6,273 nt of DNA from Nitrospirota bacterium (GCA_021788515.1 JAJYKN010000089.1:1-6273), one strand, 5' to 3'. Positions 1 through 5,988 are shown, counted from the first letter of the stretch. Translations and numbers: made by a program. The notes: generated by a model not told the origin, from the sequence alone.

Positions 1-16
1 TGTGTCCTTCGTGTCA
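1..16 (+). repeat. Left copy of 16-bp inverted repeat flanking the RAYT gene
   Basis: The sequence TGTGTCCTTCGTGTCA is the exact reverse complement of 1058-1073. It lies 25 nt beyond the transposase stop codon, and the repeat may extend to the left of the window. Confidence 0.85.
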
Positions 17-41
17 ATATAGTCTCCCGTTTTTTTACAAC

Positions 42-1016
42 TCACCCCTCATCCAGTCGTAAAACAGCTTTCCGGATGCTGGACGTATTCACTCCCACGT
101 ATCTTGCGATCTCCGCAAACGACAAACCCAGTTCCTCCAAACCTCGCTTGGCTATTCTTGCCCGCAGGTCGCTTATCTTTTTTCGACGCCCGCCTCCTTT
201 AAGCTCTGCCGGGCTTATGCGCTCTTTTCTGCATTCTTCTTCTACGATCCCGGCGAACGTCTTGCCGCTTCGTCGAAGTTTTAGCTGGTGTTTTGCCTTT
301 TCCTCGGTTTCCTTCAAGATAGTATTGACAAAATCTCCGCTTCCCAGTATTCGTTCATCGAACTCTTCCTTGCGACCGCTTCTTCGCGCTGAAAGAACCT
401 GAGACCAGCCGCCCTTGCTTCTAATGAGCCCACCGCCCGTTAGCTCCGGCAGCTGACCCTGCCCAAGACCTTCCTTCATGAATGCTCGATATTCACCTAC
501 TGTCTTGCGCCGTGTTGAGCCGAACTCGGACAATACTCGTTCAACGTCCATCCATGCGTACTTTGCTTTTCCAATAAGCGGCCGATGGCCGCTCCAAGGG
601 TAGCGATCTAATTGTTCAATAGTTTCGACAACCTTTGCGCGGACAGGGTTCAGATGAATATAGCGTATGAGGGCAAGAAGATAGTTGTCCTCATCGCACA
701 GAATGGATTTGTAGCGGTTTTCGAAAAGATGCCCCGTGCGATGATGTCTCCGGTTGAAGTATTGAGCGTACCAGGTGAGCAGCTTTCGCATAACTGTTGA
801 GATACCGTGTTTGCCGCTCTTAAAGAGGAGGTGGACATGGTTATCCATCAGCGTCCATGCATATACCGAGCATTCTCCTTCTTCTACTGTTTGGCCAAGT
901 CGTTCGAGAAAGCGGGTCTTGTCGTTGTCATCTTTGAATATTTTTGATTTATCGATTCCGCGCACCATGATGTGATGCAGTGCGCCGGGAACGTCCAGAC
1001 GGGCTTGGCGTGGCAT
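42..1016 (-). CDS. REP-associated tyrosine transposase (RAYT, IS200-like Y1 HUH endonuclease) with C-terminal HTH
   Basis: This is a 324-aa single-strand DNA endonuclease of the Y1/IS200-like transposase superfamily, in the RAYT branch that handles REP palindromes. The N-terminus (PRQARLDVPGALHHIMVRG, residues 2-20) is the typical opening of this family and fixes the start. The HUH metal-binding motif is H60-V-H62 in 'MDNHVHLLF'. The block 'NRYKS...YLLALIRYIHLNPVRA' (100-127) holds the candidate catalytic tyrosines Y112 and Y119; I cannot say which one is used. The tail from about 170 is basic and ends in a helix-turn-helix-like segment (299-320, 'LSFAEIARYVGVNTSSIRKA') resembling DnaA-C or sigma-region-4 type DNA-binding tails. 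The gene looks intact. There is no Shine-Dalgarno before the ATG, and a promoter ends 6 nt upstream, so the mRNA is probably leaderless. Such genes are usually single-copy and non-proliferating, so its role may be REP mobilisation rather than self-transposition. Confidence 0.93.
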   Translation of the reverse strand: MPRQARLDVPGALHHIMVRGIDKSKIFKDDNDKTRFLERLGQTVEEGECSVYAWTLMDNHVHLLFKSGKHGISTVMRKLLTWYAQYFNRRHHRTGHLFENRYKSILCDEDNYLLALIRYIHLNPVRAKVVETIEQLDRYPWSGHRPLIGKAKYAWMDVERVLSEFGSTRRKTVGEYRAFMKEGLGQGQLPELTGGGLIRSKGGWSQVLSARRSGRKEEFDERILGSGDFVNTILKETEEKAKHQLKLRRSGKTFAGIVEEECRKERISPAELKGGGRRKKISDLRARIAKRGLEELGLSFAEIARYVGVNTSSIRKAVLRLDEG

Positions 1017-1022
1017 GGCCTA

Positions 1023-1051
1023 AGTGTACGCGAGTTAGGAGGAGCTGTCAA
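1023..1051 (-). promoter_or_regulatory. Sigma-70-type promoter of the RAYT gene, predicted leaderless start
   Basis: Read on the minus strand, a perfect -35 box TTGACA (1046-1051) is followed by exactly 17 nt and then TACACT (1023-1028, four of six matches to TATAAT). Only 6 nt (TAGGCC) separate the -10 box from the ATG at 1016. The expected transcription start therefore falls on or beside the start codon. The right inverted repeat begins 6 bp upstream of the -35 box. Confidence 0.65.
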
Positions 1052-1057
1052 GCAGAA

Positions 1058-1073
1058 TGACACGAAGGACACA
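1058..1073 (-). repeat. Right copy of 16-bp inverted repeat flanking the RAYT gene
   Basis: TGACACGAAGGACACA on the plus strand is the exact reverse complement of positions 1-16. A short hairpin overlaps its outer edge: GGAC (1067-1070), loop ACAAC, GTCC (1076-1079). This fits the small palindromes seen in REP sequences. The copy lies just upstream of the transposase promoter. Confidence 0.85.
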
Positions 1074-1142
1074 ACGTCCCCAAGATTCTTCTGTTGGCCA
1101 CTTCCTTTGCCCGACCTGCAAGCTGCACAGATCTCAAGGTCC

Positions 1143-1835
1143 TTACTTACATACCCCCTGAGTGTAAAGTTTTTCAGGGCTTCTCTCATTAACGAGCACG
1201 AGGAAGCTGCCGTCGCGATTGCGGGCGACGAGCACGCCGTAATCCTGAAGCTTCATATCATCTGCCTTTTTCGCAGCAGCGATCCACACCTCATTGAGGT
1301 TCCGCACATTGACGCTCTTCGCGGCATCAAAGCGTTTGCGGGCATTGCTTTGCAATCGGACGATATGAACATGGAGCTGGTCCTGGGTCCTTAGTCCGCC
1401 GGGATTGACCACGAGTGCGATTGCATCCTCTTTCGCAATGCGCTTACCTGCTGCGGTCCAGGCGATATTCCAGATGGTGTCAGGCCGCTTTGGATCTTCG
1501 ATGCCGGTGATCCGCGCGCGGGGAATGACAAGGCCGTGTACGAAGCCGGGAGCACAGCCGCACATTTTCAGGTCACGGATCACAACGTATTCAGCAGTCT
1601 CTTTCCAGACTTCCGTCGTTGCCGTGCAATCGCGATTCTGCGCACAAGGACTTTCGAGCCTCGGCGCAGAGCAGCGCTTGCAATAATCCGGCGCGTTGAT
1701 ATCGAGACAGCTTGAGACGATGGTTGCGAGTATGTTGCGGGATTCAGCAGCAGGCGACGCCGGTGTGGGGGCGCCAAAGCCGATCAAGAAGCAGAGAGTG
1801 ATTGCGCGAGCTTTCAGATGAGGGGAAAAGCGCAC
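1143..1835 (-). CDS. cdh: CDP-diacylglycerol pyrophosphatase (Cdh family, HIT superfamily), periplasmic
   Basis: Predicted to hydrolyse CDP-diacylglycerol to phosphatidate and CMP in the periplasm. The 230-aa product has a Sec-type signal peptide (basic start, hydrophobic 11-21, likely cleavage near residue 30 after 'ASPA'). The order of motifs follows E. coli Cdh: 'ILATIVSSCL' (35-44), 'YVVIRDL' (83-89), 'LVIPRARITGIEDP' (102-115), 'IWNIAW' (121-126), and the HIT block 'NPGGLRTQDQLHVHIVRL' (144-161) with H155 and H157. The first histidine of the classical H-x-H-x-H is Q153 here. I recall Q-L-H-I-H as a common form in this family, so this need not mean loss of activity. The start is GTG with AGGAG 5 nt upstream. 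The predicted mature part has eight cysteines, most in 43-94, including a CxxC and a CxC, which suggests disulfides. The flanking 116-bp and 126-bp spacers show no other gene. A related nucleotide-lipid hydrolase specificity is possible. Confidence 0.85.
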   Translation of the reverse strand: MRFSPHLKARAITLCFLIGFGAPTPASPAAESRNILATIVSSCLDINAPDYCKRCSAPRLESPCAQNRDCTATTEVWKETAEYVVIRDLKMCGCAPGFVHGLVIPRARITGIEDPKRPDTIWNIAWTAAGKRIAKEDAIALVVNPGGLRTQDQLHVHIVRLQSNARKRFDAAKSVNVRNLNEVWIAAAKKADDMKLQDYGVLVARNRDGSFLVLVNERSPEKLYTQGVCK

Positions 1836-1840
1836 TTTGG

Positions 1841-1845
1841 CTCCT
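1841..1845 (-). promoter_or_regulatory. Shine-Dalgarno of cdh, supports GTG start
   Basis: On the minus strand AGGAG is followed by 5 nt (CCAAA) and GTG at 1835. This decides for GTG, since no ATG lies near the signal peptide start. The rest of the spacer to 1951 shows no convincing promoter or terminator. Confidence 0.75.
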
Positions 1846-1951
1846 GATAAGGGTGGGGCAAAAACAAGTTACGGTTTGACGCGGTCGGTTAAAAATTGCG
1901 AAGACTTTGCGGACGTAGTGACCGAAAGTTCTATTGCTTTTCTTCATCCAT

Positions 1952-2188
1952 TTACAACCGCACGTCTTTGTCGATCATGCGTTTGAACGGCTTAGGCTCA
2001 TGATTTATAAATTCGTTGTACGAGGAAACGAACTCTATATACGCATCAACGTCGACTTCTCCCTCCTTGAGAAACGGGTTGTGACGAGAAGCTGCTACTG
2101 CGGCCATGTCCCTCTGAAGGTCCTTCGAGTGAGCAAGATTGCGAATTTCTGCCTGGGCCTCTTTTGAAAGCGTCATCGCTCTATTCAT
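1952..2188 (-). CDS. Small conserved-looking hypothetical protein downstream of ftsK
   Basis: This is a 78-aa soluble, charged protein with no signal peptide or membrane segment. The N-terminal half (about 8-35) is helical with alternating charge. The second half carries 'SRHNPFLKEGEVDVDAYIEF' (35-54) and ends with 'EFINHEPKPFKRMIDKDVRL'. I have an impression of similar small proteins in Nitrospirota and deltaproteobacterial genomes, with the N-H-x-P-K-P-F tail as the signature, but no function is known to me. The start chosen is ATG at 2188, with GAGAGA 6 nt upstream. A TTG at 2194 would add two residues but leaves no room for a ribosome site. The gene begins 34 nt after the ftsK stop with no terminator between, so it is probably co-transcribed with it. 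Confidence 0.75.
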   Translation of the reverse strand: MNRAMTLSKEAQAEIRNLAHSKDLQRDMAAVAASRHNPFLKEGEVDVDAYIEFVSSYNEFINHEPKPFKRMIDKDVRL

Positions 2189-2222
2189 TTCCAATCTCTC
2201 TCATCTGCCTCTCGTCCGCAAT

Positions 2223-4430
2223 TTACAGATCGTCGATATCGTTCATGGTACCGTCCATGTTCTTCCTGACGAGCACCTGCCTCGGCTTGGCGCCGTCCGC
2301 GGGCCCGACGATGCCGTCCTCCTGCATCATCTCGATCATGCGCGCGGCCCGGTTGTAGCCGACGCGCAAGCGTCGCTGGATGAAGGAGGTGGACGCCTGG
2401 CCGTTCAGCTGGACCAGCTCGACCGCCCGCTGGTAGTGCTCGTCGCGCTCGCTGTCCTCGACTTCAGCGACCTTGGCCTCGACGATCTCTTTTGCCCGCT
2501 GCTGGAGGAGCTCGTAGTTCGGCTTGCCCTGCTTCCTGACGAACTCCACCACGCGCTTGATCTCGGCCTCGGACACGAAGCAGCCGTGGCAGCGGATGAT
2601 GTGGGACGAGTTGGGAGGCTGGAACAGCATGTCGCCCATGCCGAGGAGGTTCTCGGCGCCGTTCGCGTCGAGGATCGTGCGCGAGTCGGTCTTGGAAGAT
2701 ACCTGGAAGGATATGCGGGAAGGAAGGTTCGCTTTGATAAGGCCGGTGATCACGTCCACGCTCGGCCGCTGGGTCGCAACGATCAGGTGAATGCCGGCTG
2801 CCCTGGCCATCTGGGCCAGGCGCATGACCGAGTCCTCGACCTCGCGGGCAACGGTCATCATGAGGTCCGCGAGTTCGTCGATGATCACGACGATATAGGG
2901 CAGGCGCTCGGCCTCGGGAACGGCCTTGTTATAGGAGTCGATGTTCTTGTTCCCCTTCTCGGCGAGCTGGCGGTACCGCCGCTCCATTTCGGCAACAATG
3001 GCCCGGAGCGTCTCTGCTGCTTTCTTGGGCTGCGTGACCACGGGAGAAAGCAAATGCGGGATGCCTTCGTAGACCGAGAGTTCGAGCATCTTGGGGTCCA
3101 CCATCGCGAGCTTGACTTCGCTCGGCTTTGCGTTGAACAGGATCGCCAGAATGATGGAGTTGATGGCCACGCTCTTGCCCGAACCGGTAGCTCCGGCAAC
3201 GAGCAGATGCGGCATCTTGTCGATTGCGCCGATCACCGACGCGCCGAAGATGTCCTTGCCGATCGGGATCTTGAGCTTGGACTTGTTCGTCTGGTACTCC
3301 GGGGTCTCCAGGATCTGGCGGAAGTAGACTGTCTCGCGCGTGTTGTTCGGCACCTCGATGCCAACGGCAGCCTTGCCCGGAAGGGGCGCCACGATGCGCA
3401 CGCTCCCTGCCTTCATGGCGAGGGCCAGATCGTCGGCCAGGTTCGTGATCTTGCTCACCTTGACCCCCGGCGCGGGCTCGAACTCGAACATGGTCACTAC
3501 CGGCCCGGGATAGACCTGCGTTATGCGGCCCTGGATGTCGAAGTCCTGGAGCTTGTGCTGCAGAAGCTCGGACTGGGCCAGCATATCCTCCTTCGAGATC
3601 TTCTTCGTTATCGGCGGGATCGGGTCGAGCAGGTCAAGGGACGGGAGCTGGTAAGCACCCTTCTCCCCCGTGCCTTTATCGCCCATGAATTCAAAGGTCG
3701 CCTGCACCGGCTTTGGCTGCTTTTCCGGCTTCACGATCTTCGGCTGAGGAGGCGTTGCCTGCGGTTTTGTGTCCACGATTTTCGGCGGGTCCTTGGGCTG
3801 CACAGGACGCTGTCGTGCCTCCCTGGCTTTCTCCCTGCGGCCCTGGTAGATGGTGATGAGCAGGTCCAAATGCTCCATCAAGCGGCCAAAGGCAAGCCGG
3901 AGCCAGGCAAAAGCTTTGACGGGCGAGAACGGCGTCAGGAGCATGAGGGAGATGACGATGGCGGTAAGCGTGATGATATAGGCGCCGGTCGCGGAAAAGC
4001 CGGAAAGCAGCAGATGGGAGATCAGTCCGCCGAGCATGCCGCCCGACGGGATGTCCTCGCCTAACAAACGCAGCGTTTCGCCCTGCAAACCAAAAAACGC
4101 GGCCACGGAGAAAAAGAGGATAAGGCCGCCGATCTTTTTCAAGTGAGGATGGATCGCTTCCTTCCCGAGCGCCAGGAACACGCCGAAACCGAACAGGAAG
4201 AGCGGGAGCAGATAGGAAGTAATGCCGAAGAGGTGAAGCAGGACATCGGAAAGATAGGCGCCGATGATGCCGATGAAATTCTGCGTTTGGCCGCCCGTGC
4301 CCGAAACGCTGAAGCAGGGGTCCTTCGCGCTGTATGACATCAGGCCGAGAATGATCAGGAGCCCCGCAGCAAACAAGAGCAGGCCGACCATCTCGTTCCA
4401 GTGTTTCGGTTTTGTTGCGGCAACCGCCAT
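2223..4430 (-). CDS. ftsK: DNA translocase FtsK (FtsK/SpoIIIE family)
   Basis: This septum-anchored ATPase pumps chromosomal DNA toward the dif region, clears the division plane and activates XerCD. The 735-aa product has the full family layout. Four or so membrane helices lie at about 14-32, 63-88, 99-117 and 148-168. A short Pro/Lys-rich linker follows (about 196-250), much shorter than in E. coli. The alpha and beta motor domains then carry Walker A GATGSGKS (413-420) and Walker B VVIIDELADL (514-523, D518 and E519), with 'VATQRPSVDVITGLIKANLP' (551-570) after them. The C-terminal gamma winged helix (about 665-723, 'FIQRRLRVGYNRAARMIEMM') reads KOPS-type sites. The start is ATG at 4430, with a weak GGAAA 7 nt upstream. 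A longer reading frame to 4529 overlaps uppP and adds no family sequence. The gene lies one nucleotide after the uppP stop, so translation is probably coupled. Confidence 0.97.
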   Translation of the reverse strand: MAVAATKPKHWNEMVGLLLFAAGLLIILGLMSYSAKDPCFSVSGTGGQTQNFIGIIGAYLSDVLLHLFGITSYLLPLFLFGFGVFLALGKEAIHPHLKKIGGLILFFSVAAFFGLQGETLRLLGEDIPSGGMLGGLISHLLLSGFSATGAYIITLTAIVISLMLLTPFSPVKAFAWLRLAFGRLMEHLDLLITIYQGRREKAREARQRPVQPKDPPKIVDTKPQATPPQPKIVKPEKQPKPVQATFEFMGDKGTGEKGAYQLPSLDLLDPIPPITKKISKEDMLAQSELLQHKLQDFDIQGRITQVYPGPVVTMFEFEPAPGVKVSKITNLADDLALAMKAGSVRIVAPLPGKAAVGIEVPNNTRETVYFRQILETPEYQTNKSKLKIPIGKDIFGASVIGAIDKMPHLLVAGATGSGKSVAINSIILAILFNAKPSEVKLAMVDPKMLELSVYEGIPHLLSPVVTQPKKAAETLRAIVAEMERRYRQLAEKGNKNIDSYNKAVPEAERLPYIVVIIDELADLMMTVAREVEDSVMRLAQMARAAGIHLIVATQRPSVDVITGLIKANLPSRISFQVSSKTDSRTILDANGAENLLGMGDMLFQPPNSSHIIRCHGCFVSEAEIKRVVEFVRKQGKPNYELLQQRAKEIVEAKVAEVEDSERDEHYQRAVELVQLNGQASTSFIQRRLRVGYNRAARMIEMMQEDGIVGPADGAKPRQVLVRKNMDGTMNDIDDL

Positions 4431-4431
4431 A

Positions 4432-5247
4432 TCAGAATTTCCATCCCCTTTGCCAGTAGAATCCCAGGACCAGCAGGCCGAACACGATCCGGTAATAGGC
4501 AAAAGACGAAAAGTTGTGCTTCGAAACAAACCCGATGAACGCCTTTACAACGACCAGGGCGGAAAAGAACGCGGCAATGAACCCGACGGCAAAAAGAGGA
4601 ATGTCCGCAGAAGAGAGCGCGTTCAGGTTTTTCAAAAGATCGTAAAACGTTGCGGCAAACATCGTGGGGATGGCGAGAAAGAAGGAAAATTCGACCGCAA
4701 CCTTCCTGTCGAAACCCGTGATCAGTCCGCCCATGATCGTGGCCCCGGAACGCGAGACCCCCGGGAAAAGGGCGAGACACTGTGCGAATCCGGTGGCCAA
4801 AGCCTGCTTCGACGTGATGTTCTCGGTCTCCTTTACGTGAGAGCGATGGTTCATCCTTTCGATCACGAGGATCGCGATTCCTCCTGCGATGAGCGCCCCG
4901 GCAACGGTGATCGGGTTGAAAAGATATTTCGTGATGGCCTTGTGCGTCAAAAGGCCGACAACCGCCGCTGGAAGAAAGGCGATAAAGATATTGATCGCCA
5001 AAGAGCGGTCCTCCTTGCGTCCCGGAATCCCCTTGACCACGCTCAAAATTTTTTCCCGGTAAAGCCAGACGATCGAGAGGATCGCCCCCAGCTGGATGAC
5101 GATCTCGAAAACCTTTGCCTTCTCGTCGTTAAACCCGATAAGGTCGCCTGCCAGGATCAGGTGCCCGGTGGACGAAACCGGAAGAAACTCCGTTATTCCC
5201 TCAACGATGCCGAGGAACAGGCCTTTCAACAGCAGCATCAAATCCAT
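4432..5247 (-). CDS. uppP: Undecaprenyl-diphosphatase UppP (BacA)
   Basis: This integral membrane phosphatase converts undecaprenyl diphosphate to the monophosphate lipid carrier for peptidoglycan and other surface polymers. Overexpression of this family gives bacitracin resistance. The product is 271 aa, the usual length, and almost wholly hydrophobic. The first signature 'GIVEGITEFLPVSSTGHL' (13-30) has E16, E20, S26 and H29. The second, 'FPGVSRSGAT' (161-170), has R166. Together they form the active site. The start is ATG at 5247, with AAAGGA 11 nt upstream, slightly long. A GTG at 5313 would add 22 polar residues foreign to the family, and ATG at 5238 is an alternative. The gene ends one nucleotide before ftsK, so the two are very likely one unit. 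The 147-bp region upstream holds repeats but no promoter I could call. Confidence 0.96.
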   Translation of the reverse strand: MDLMLLLKGLFLGIVEGITEFLPVSSTGHLILAGDLIGFNDEKAKVFEIVIQLGAILSIVWLYREKILSVVKGIPGRKEDRSLAINIFIAFLPAAVVGLLTHKAITKYLFNPITVAGALIAGGIAILVIERMNHRSHVKETENITSKQALATGFAQCLALFPGVSRSGATIMGGLITGFDRKVAVEFSFFLAIPTMFAATFYDLLKNLNALSSADIPLFAVGFIAAFFSALVVVKAFIGFVSKHNFSSFAYYRIVFGLLVLGFYWQRGWKF

Positions 5248-5269
5248 GAATTCAAAAATCCTTTCTACA

Positions 5270-5388
5270 TTAATTCCGCATTCCGCCTGCGCCCAGCGCT
5301 TACGAGCCGGCACCCTGTGCCATGAGTGCTCGCCGCGAATACAGGGTGTGCATAGCGCGCGAGTGCAGGGTGAATTCTTAATTCCGCA
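5270..5388. repeat. 11-bp direct repeat TTAATTCCGCA bracketing the uppP upstream region
   Basis: TTAATTCCGCA occurs exactly at 5270-5280 and again at 5378-5388, enclosing 97 bp. The heptamer ATTCCGC is also repeated in tandem at 5273-5286. TGAATTC occurs near both copies (5247-5253 and 5371-5377). The arrangement could be a recombination or insertion scar, or part of a dispersed intergenic repeat family. One window cannot decide. Confidence 0.6.
5310..5372. repeat. Cluster of CAGGGTG motifs: inverted and direct repeats between uppP and the CopD-like gene
   Basis: CACCCTGT (5311-5318) pairs with ACAGGGTG (5341-5348) around a 22-nt loop. The latter belongs to CGCGAATACAGGGTG (5334-5348), which is repeated 24 bp on as CGCGAGTGCAGGGTG (5358-5372) with 13 of 15 bases identical. 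GCACCCTGTGC (5310-5320) is itself a 4-bp-stem hairpin. No T-run follows on either strand, so an intrinsic terminator is unlikely. A small REP/MITE-like element or a protein-binding region for uppP is possible. Confidence 0.55.
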
Positions 5389-5394
5389 ATTGCA

Positions 5395-5853
5395 CTACCC
5401 CTGTCCGAACCACACGCCGCCTGCAACTGCCGAGTAGCTGATGACCAAGAGGAACCAGTGCATGATGTTGATGAGCTTCAAAGCCTGGTCCATATCGATC
5501 TTCTCCGGGTCCGCGAAGATCCTGCCAAAGACCTTCCGCTCCGACAAAAGCACGGTGGTATAGAGCGCCCAGGCGAAGATCATGATCACGATGCCAATGC
5601 CATGTGCCTGGGCCAGGACCCCGAAGCCGTACTTCGCATAGAGCATCCAGAAGCCCGTGATTCCCACGATGGCGATCAGCCACTTGACCATGGCGGAAAA
5701 GCGGTGCTCAACGCCCTGGAACAGCAGGGCCTTTTCGAGCGAGCCTTCGGTCCGGTACATCATCGGAAAAATGACAGTGGTCACAAACGTCACGCCTCCG
5801 ATCCAGACGATCACGCAGATGACGTGAATGATGAGCAGGATGGTCAGAAACAA
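5395..5853 (-). CDS. Four-helix CopD-like integral membrane protein
   Basis: This is a 152-aa hydrophobic protein with four predicted membrane helices (about 2-22, 54-74, 84-103 and 130-150). The first helix has 'IIHVICVIVWIGGVTFVTTVIFP' character, with H10 followed by WIGG. After a short loop comes 'EHRFSAMVKWLIAIVGITGF' (49-68), which matches the 'RFS...G' pattern of CopD-type membrane proteins. Histidines H10, H50, H84 and H132 could bind copper or heme, but that is inference. I choose TTG at 5853, because GGGGAGG stands 5 nt upstream and a promoter lies about 40 nt upstream. The longest frame starts at another TTG (5877) with no ribosome site and only about 10 nt from the predicted transcript start. 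DUF2269- or DUF4149-type membrane proteins are alternatives. The exact function is unknown. Confidence 0.75.
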   Translation of the reverse strand: MFLTILLIIHVICVIVWIGGVTFVTTVIFPMMYRTEGSLEKALLFQGVEHRFSAMVKWLIAIVGITGFWMLYAKYGFGVLAQAHGIGIVIMIFAWALYTTVLLSERKVFGRIFADPEKIDMDQALKLINIMHWFLLVISYSAVAGGVWFGQG

Positions 5854-5858
5854 ATATG

Positions 5859-5865
5859 CCTCCCC
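5859..5865 (-). promoter_or_regulatory. Strong Shine-Dalgarno that decides a TTG start
   Basis: On the minus strand GGGGAGG is followed by CATAT and then TTG at 5853. This is close to ideal strength and spacing, and it sits inside the longer reading frame that begins at 5877, so it argues for the shorter protein. Confidence 0.7.
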
Positions 5866-5893
5866 AGTCGGATGCAATTTTCAGTGCGATTTC

Positions 5894-5922
5894 ATTATTT
5901 CACAAAGCAGGAAGGAATTCAA
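5894..5922 (-). promoter_or_regulatory. Sigma-70-type promoter of the CopD-like gene (and perhaps the uppP-ftsK unit)
   Basis: On the minus strand TTGAAT (5917-5922, four of six to TTGACA) is followed by 17 nt and AATAAT (5894-5899, five of six to TATAAT). The transcript would start near 5887, leaving a leader of about 34 nt to the TTG at 5853. No clear terminator separates this gene from uppP, so read-through into uppP-ftsK is possible. Confidence 0.6.
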
Positions 5923-5956
5923 GCTGTTTTGATGCGAGGGCTTTTTAAACTCCGAG

Positions 5957-5988
5957 CTATGAACCTTGAACTATGAACGCTGAACTAT
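5957..5988. repeat. Tandem 14-bp repeat (CTATGAACnnTGAA) abutting the dehydrogenase stop codon
   Basis: CTATGAACCTTGAA (5957-5970) is followed directly by CTATGAACGCTGAA (5971-5984), differing at two bases. A third partial unit, CTAT (5985-5988), supplies the TAG stop of the dehydrogenase gene. Within each unit TGAAC/TGAA is itself repeated. Similar TGAAC-rich short tandem repeats occur between genes in some environmental bacterial genomes, by my recollection. Confidence 0.65.

Larger units (their letters stand above)
1..1073 (-). mobile_element. RAYT element (REPtron-like): one transposase gene between inverted repeats, left side cut by window edge
   Basis: A single HUH/Y1 transposase gene is bracketed by a perfect 16-bp inverted repeat, TGTGTCCTTCGTGTCA at 1-16 and its reverse complement at 1058-1073. 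The right copy continues outward as ACGTCCCC (to 1081). The left copy starts at the first base of the window, so its outer part cannot be seen. RAYT genes are known to sit between inversely oriented REP-type palindromes that their product recognises, unlike DDE insertion sequences with true terminal repeats. I infer that this is such a unit. No target-site duplication can be tested, because the left flank is missing. The element lies downstream of cdh and does not obviously interrupt a gene. Confidence 0.7.

Noticed and set aside
1110..1142. Possible terminator after cdh (TGCAGCTTGCA and ACCTTGAG...AGGT)
   Set aside because: The stems are only 4 bp with mismatches and no T-run follows, so the hairpin is too weak to call.
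1057..1161. Plus-strand 34-codon frame behind an AGGAGG at 1037-1042
   Set aside because: The spacing to ATG is about 14 nt, the frame runs through the inverted repeat and into the end of cdh, and it shows no protein character. The AGGAGG is the complement of the promoter spacer.
1744..1947. 67-codon minus-strand frame before and over the cdh start
   Set aside because: It overlaps the cdh signal peptide in another frame and has no ribosome site or recognisable sequence.
2139..4064. Long plus-strand open frame (641 codons) opposite ftsK
   Set aside because: It is fully antisense to a clearly functional ftsK. The translation is low-complexity, rich in D, H, L, R and V, as expected from the complement of GC-biased codons, and shows no family motif.
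4431..4529. N-terminal extension of FtsK by 33 residues
   Set aside because: It overlaps the uppP coding end, adds non-family sequence, and a start with one-base spacing exists at 4430.
5248..5313. N-terminal extension of UppP from GTG 5313
   Set aside because: It adds 22 polar residues ahead of the normal family start, and part of it lies in the repeat cluster.
4264..5325. Plus-strand open frame of 353 codons opposite uppP and the ftsK start
   Set aside because: It is a shadow of uppP codons, charged and without recognisable domains, while the minus strand carries complete UppP signatures.
5931..5956. GC stretch followed by TTTTTAAA as a plus-strand terminator
   Set aside because: GAGGGCTTTTT has no complementary upstream arm forming a stable stem, and no plus-strand gene ends there.
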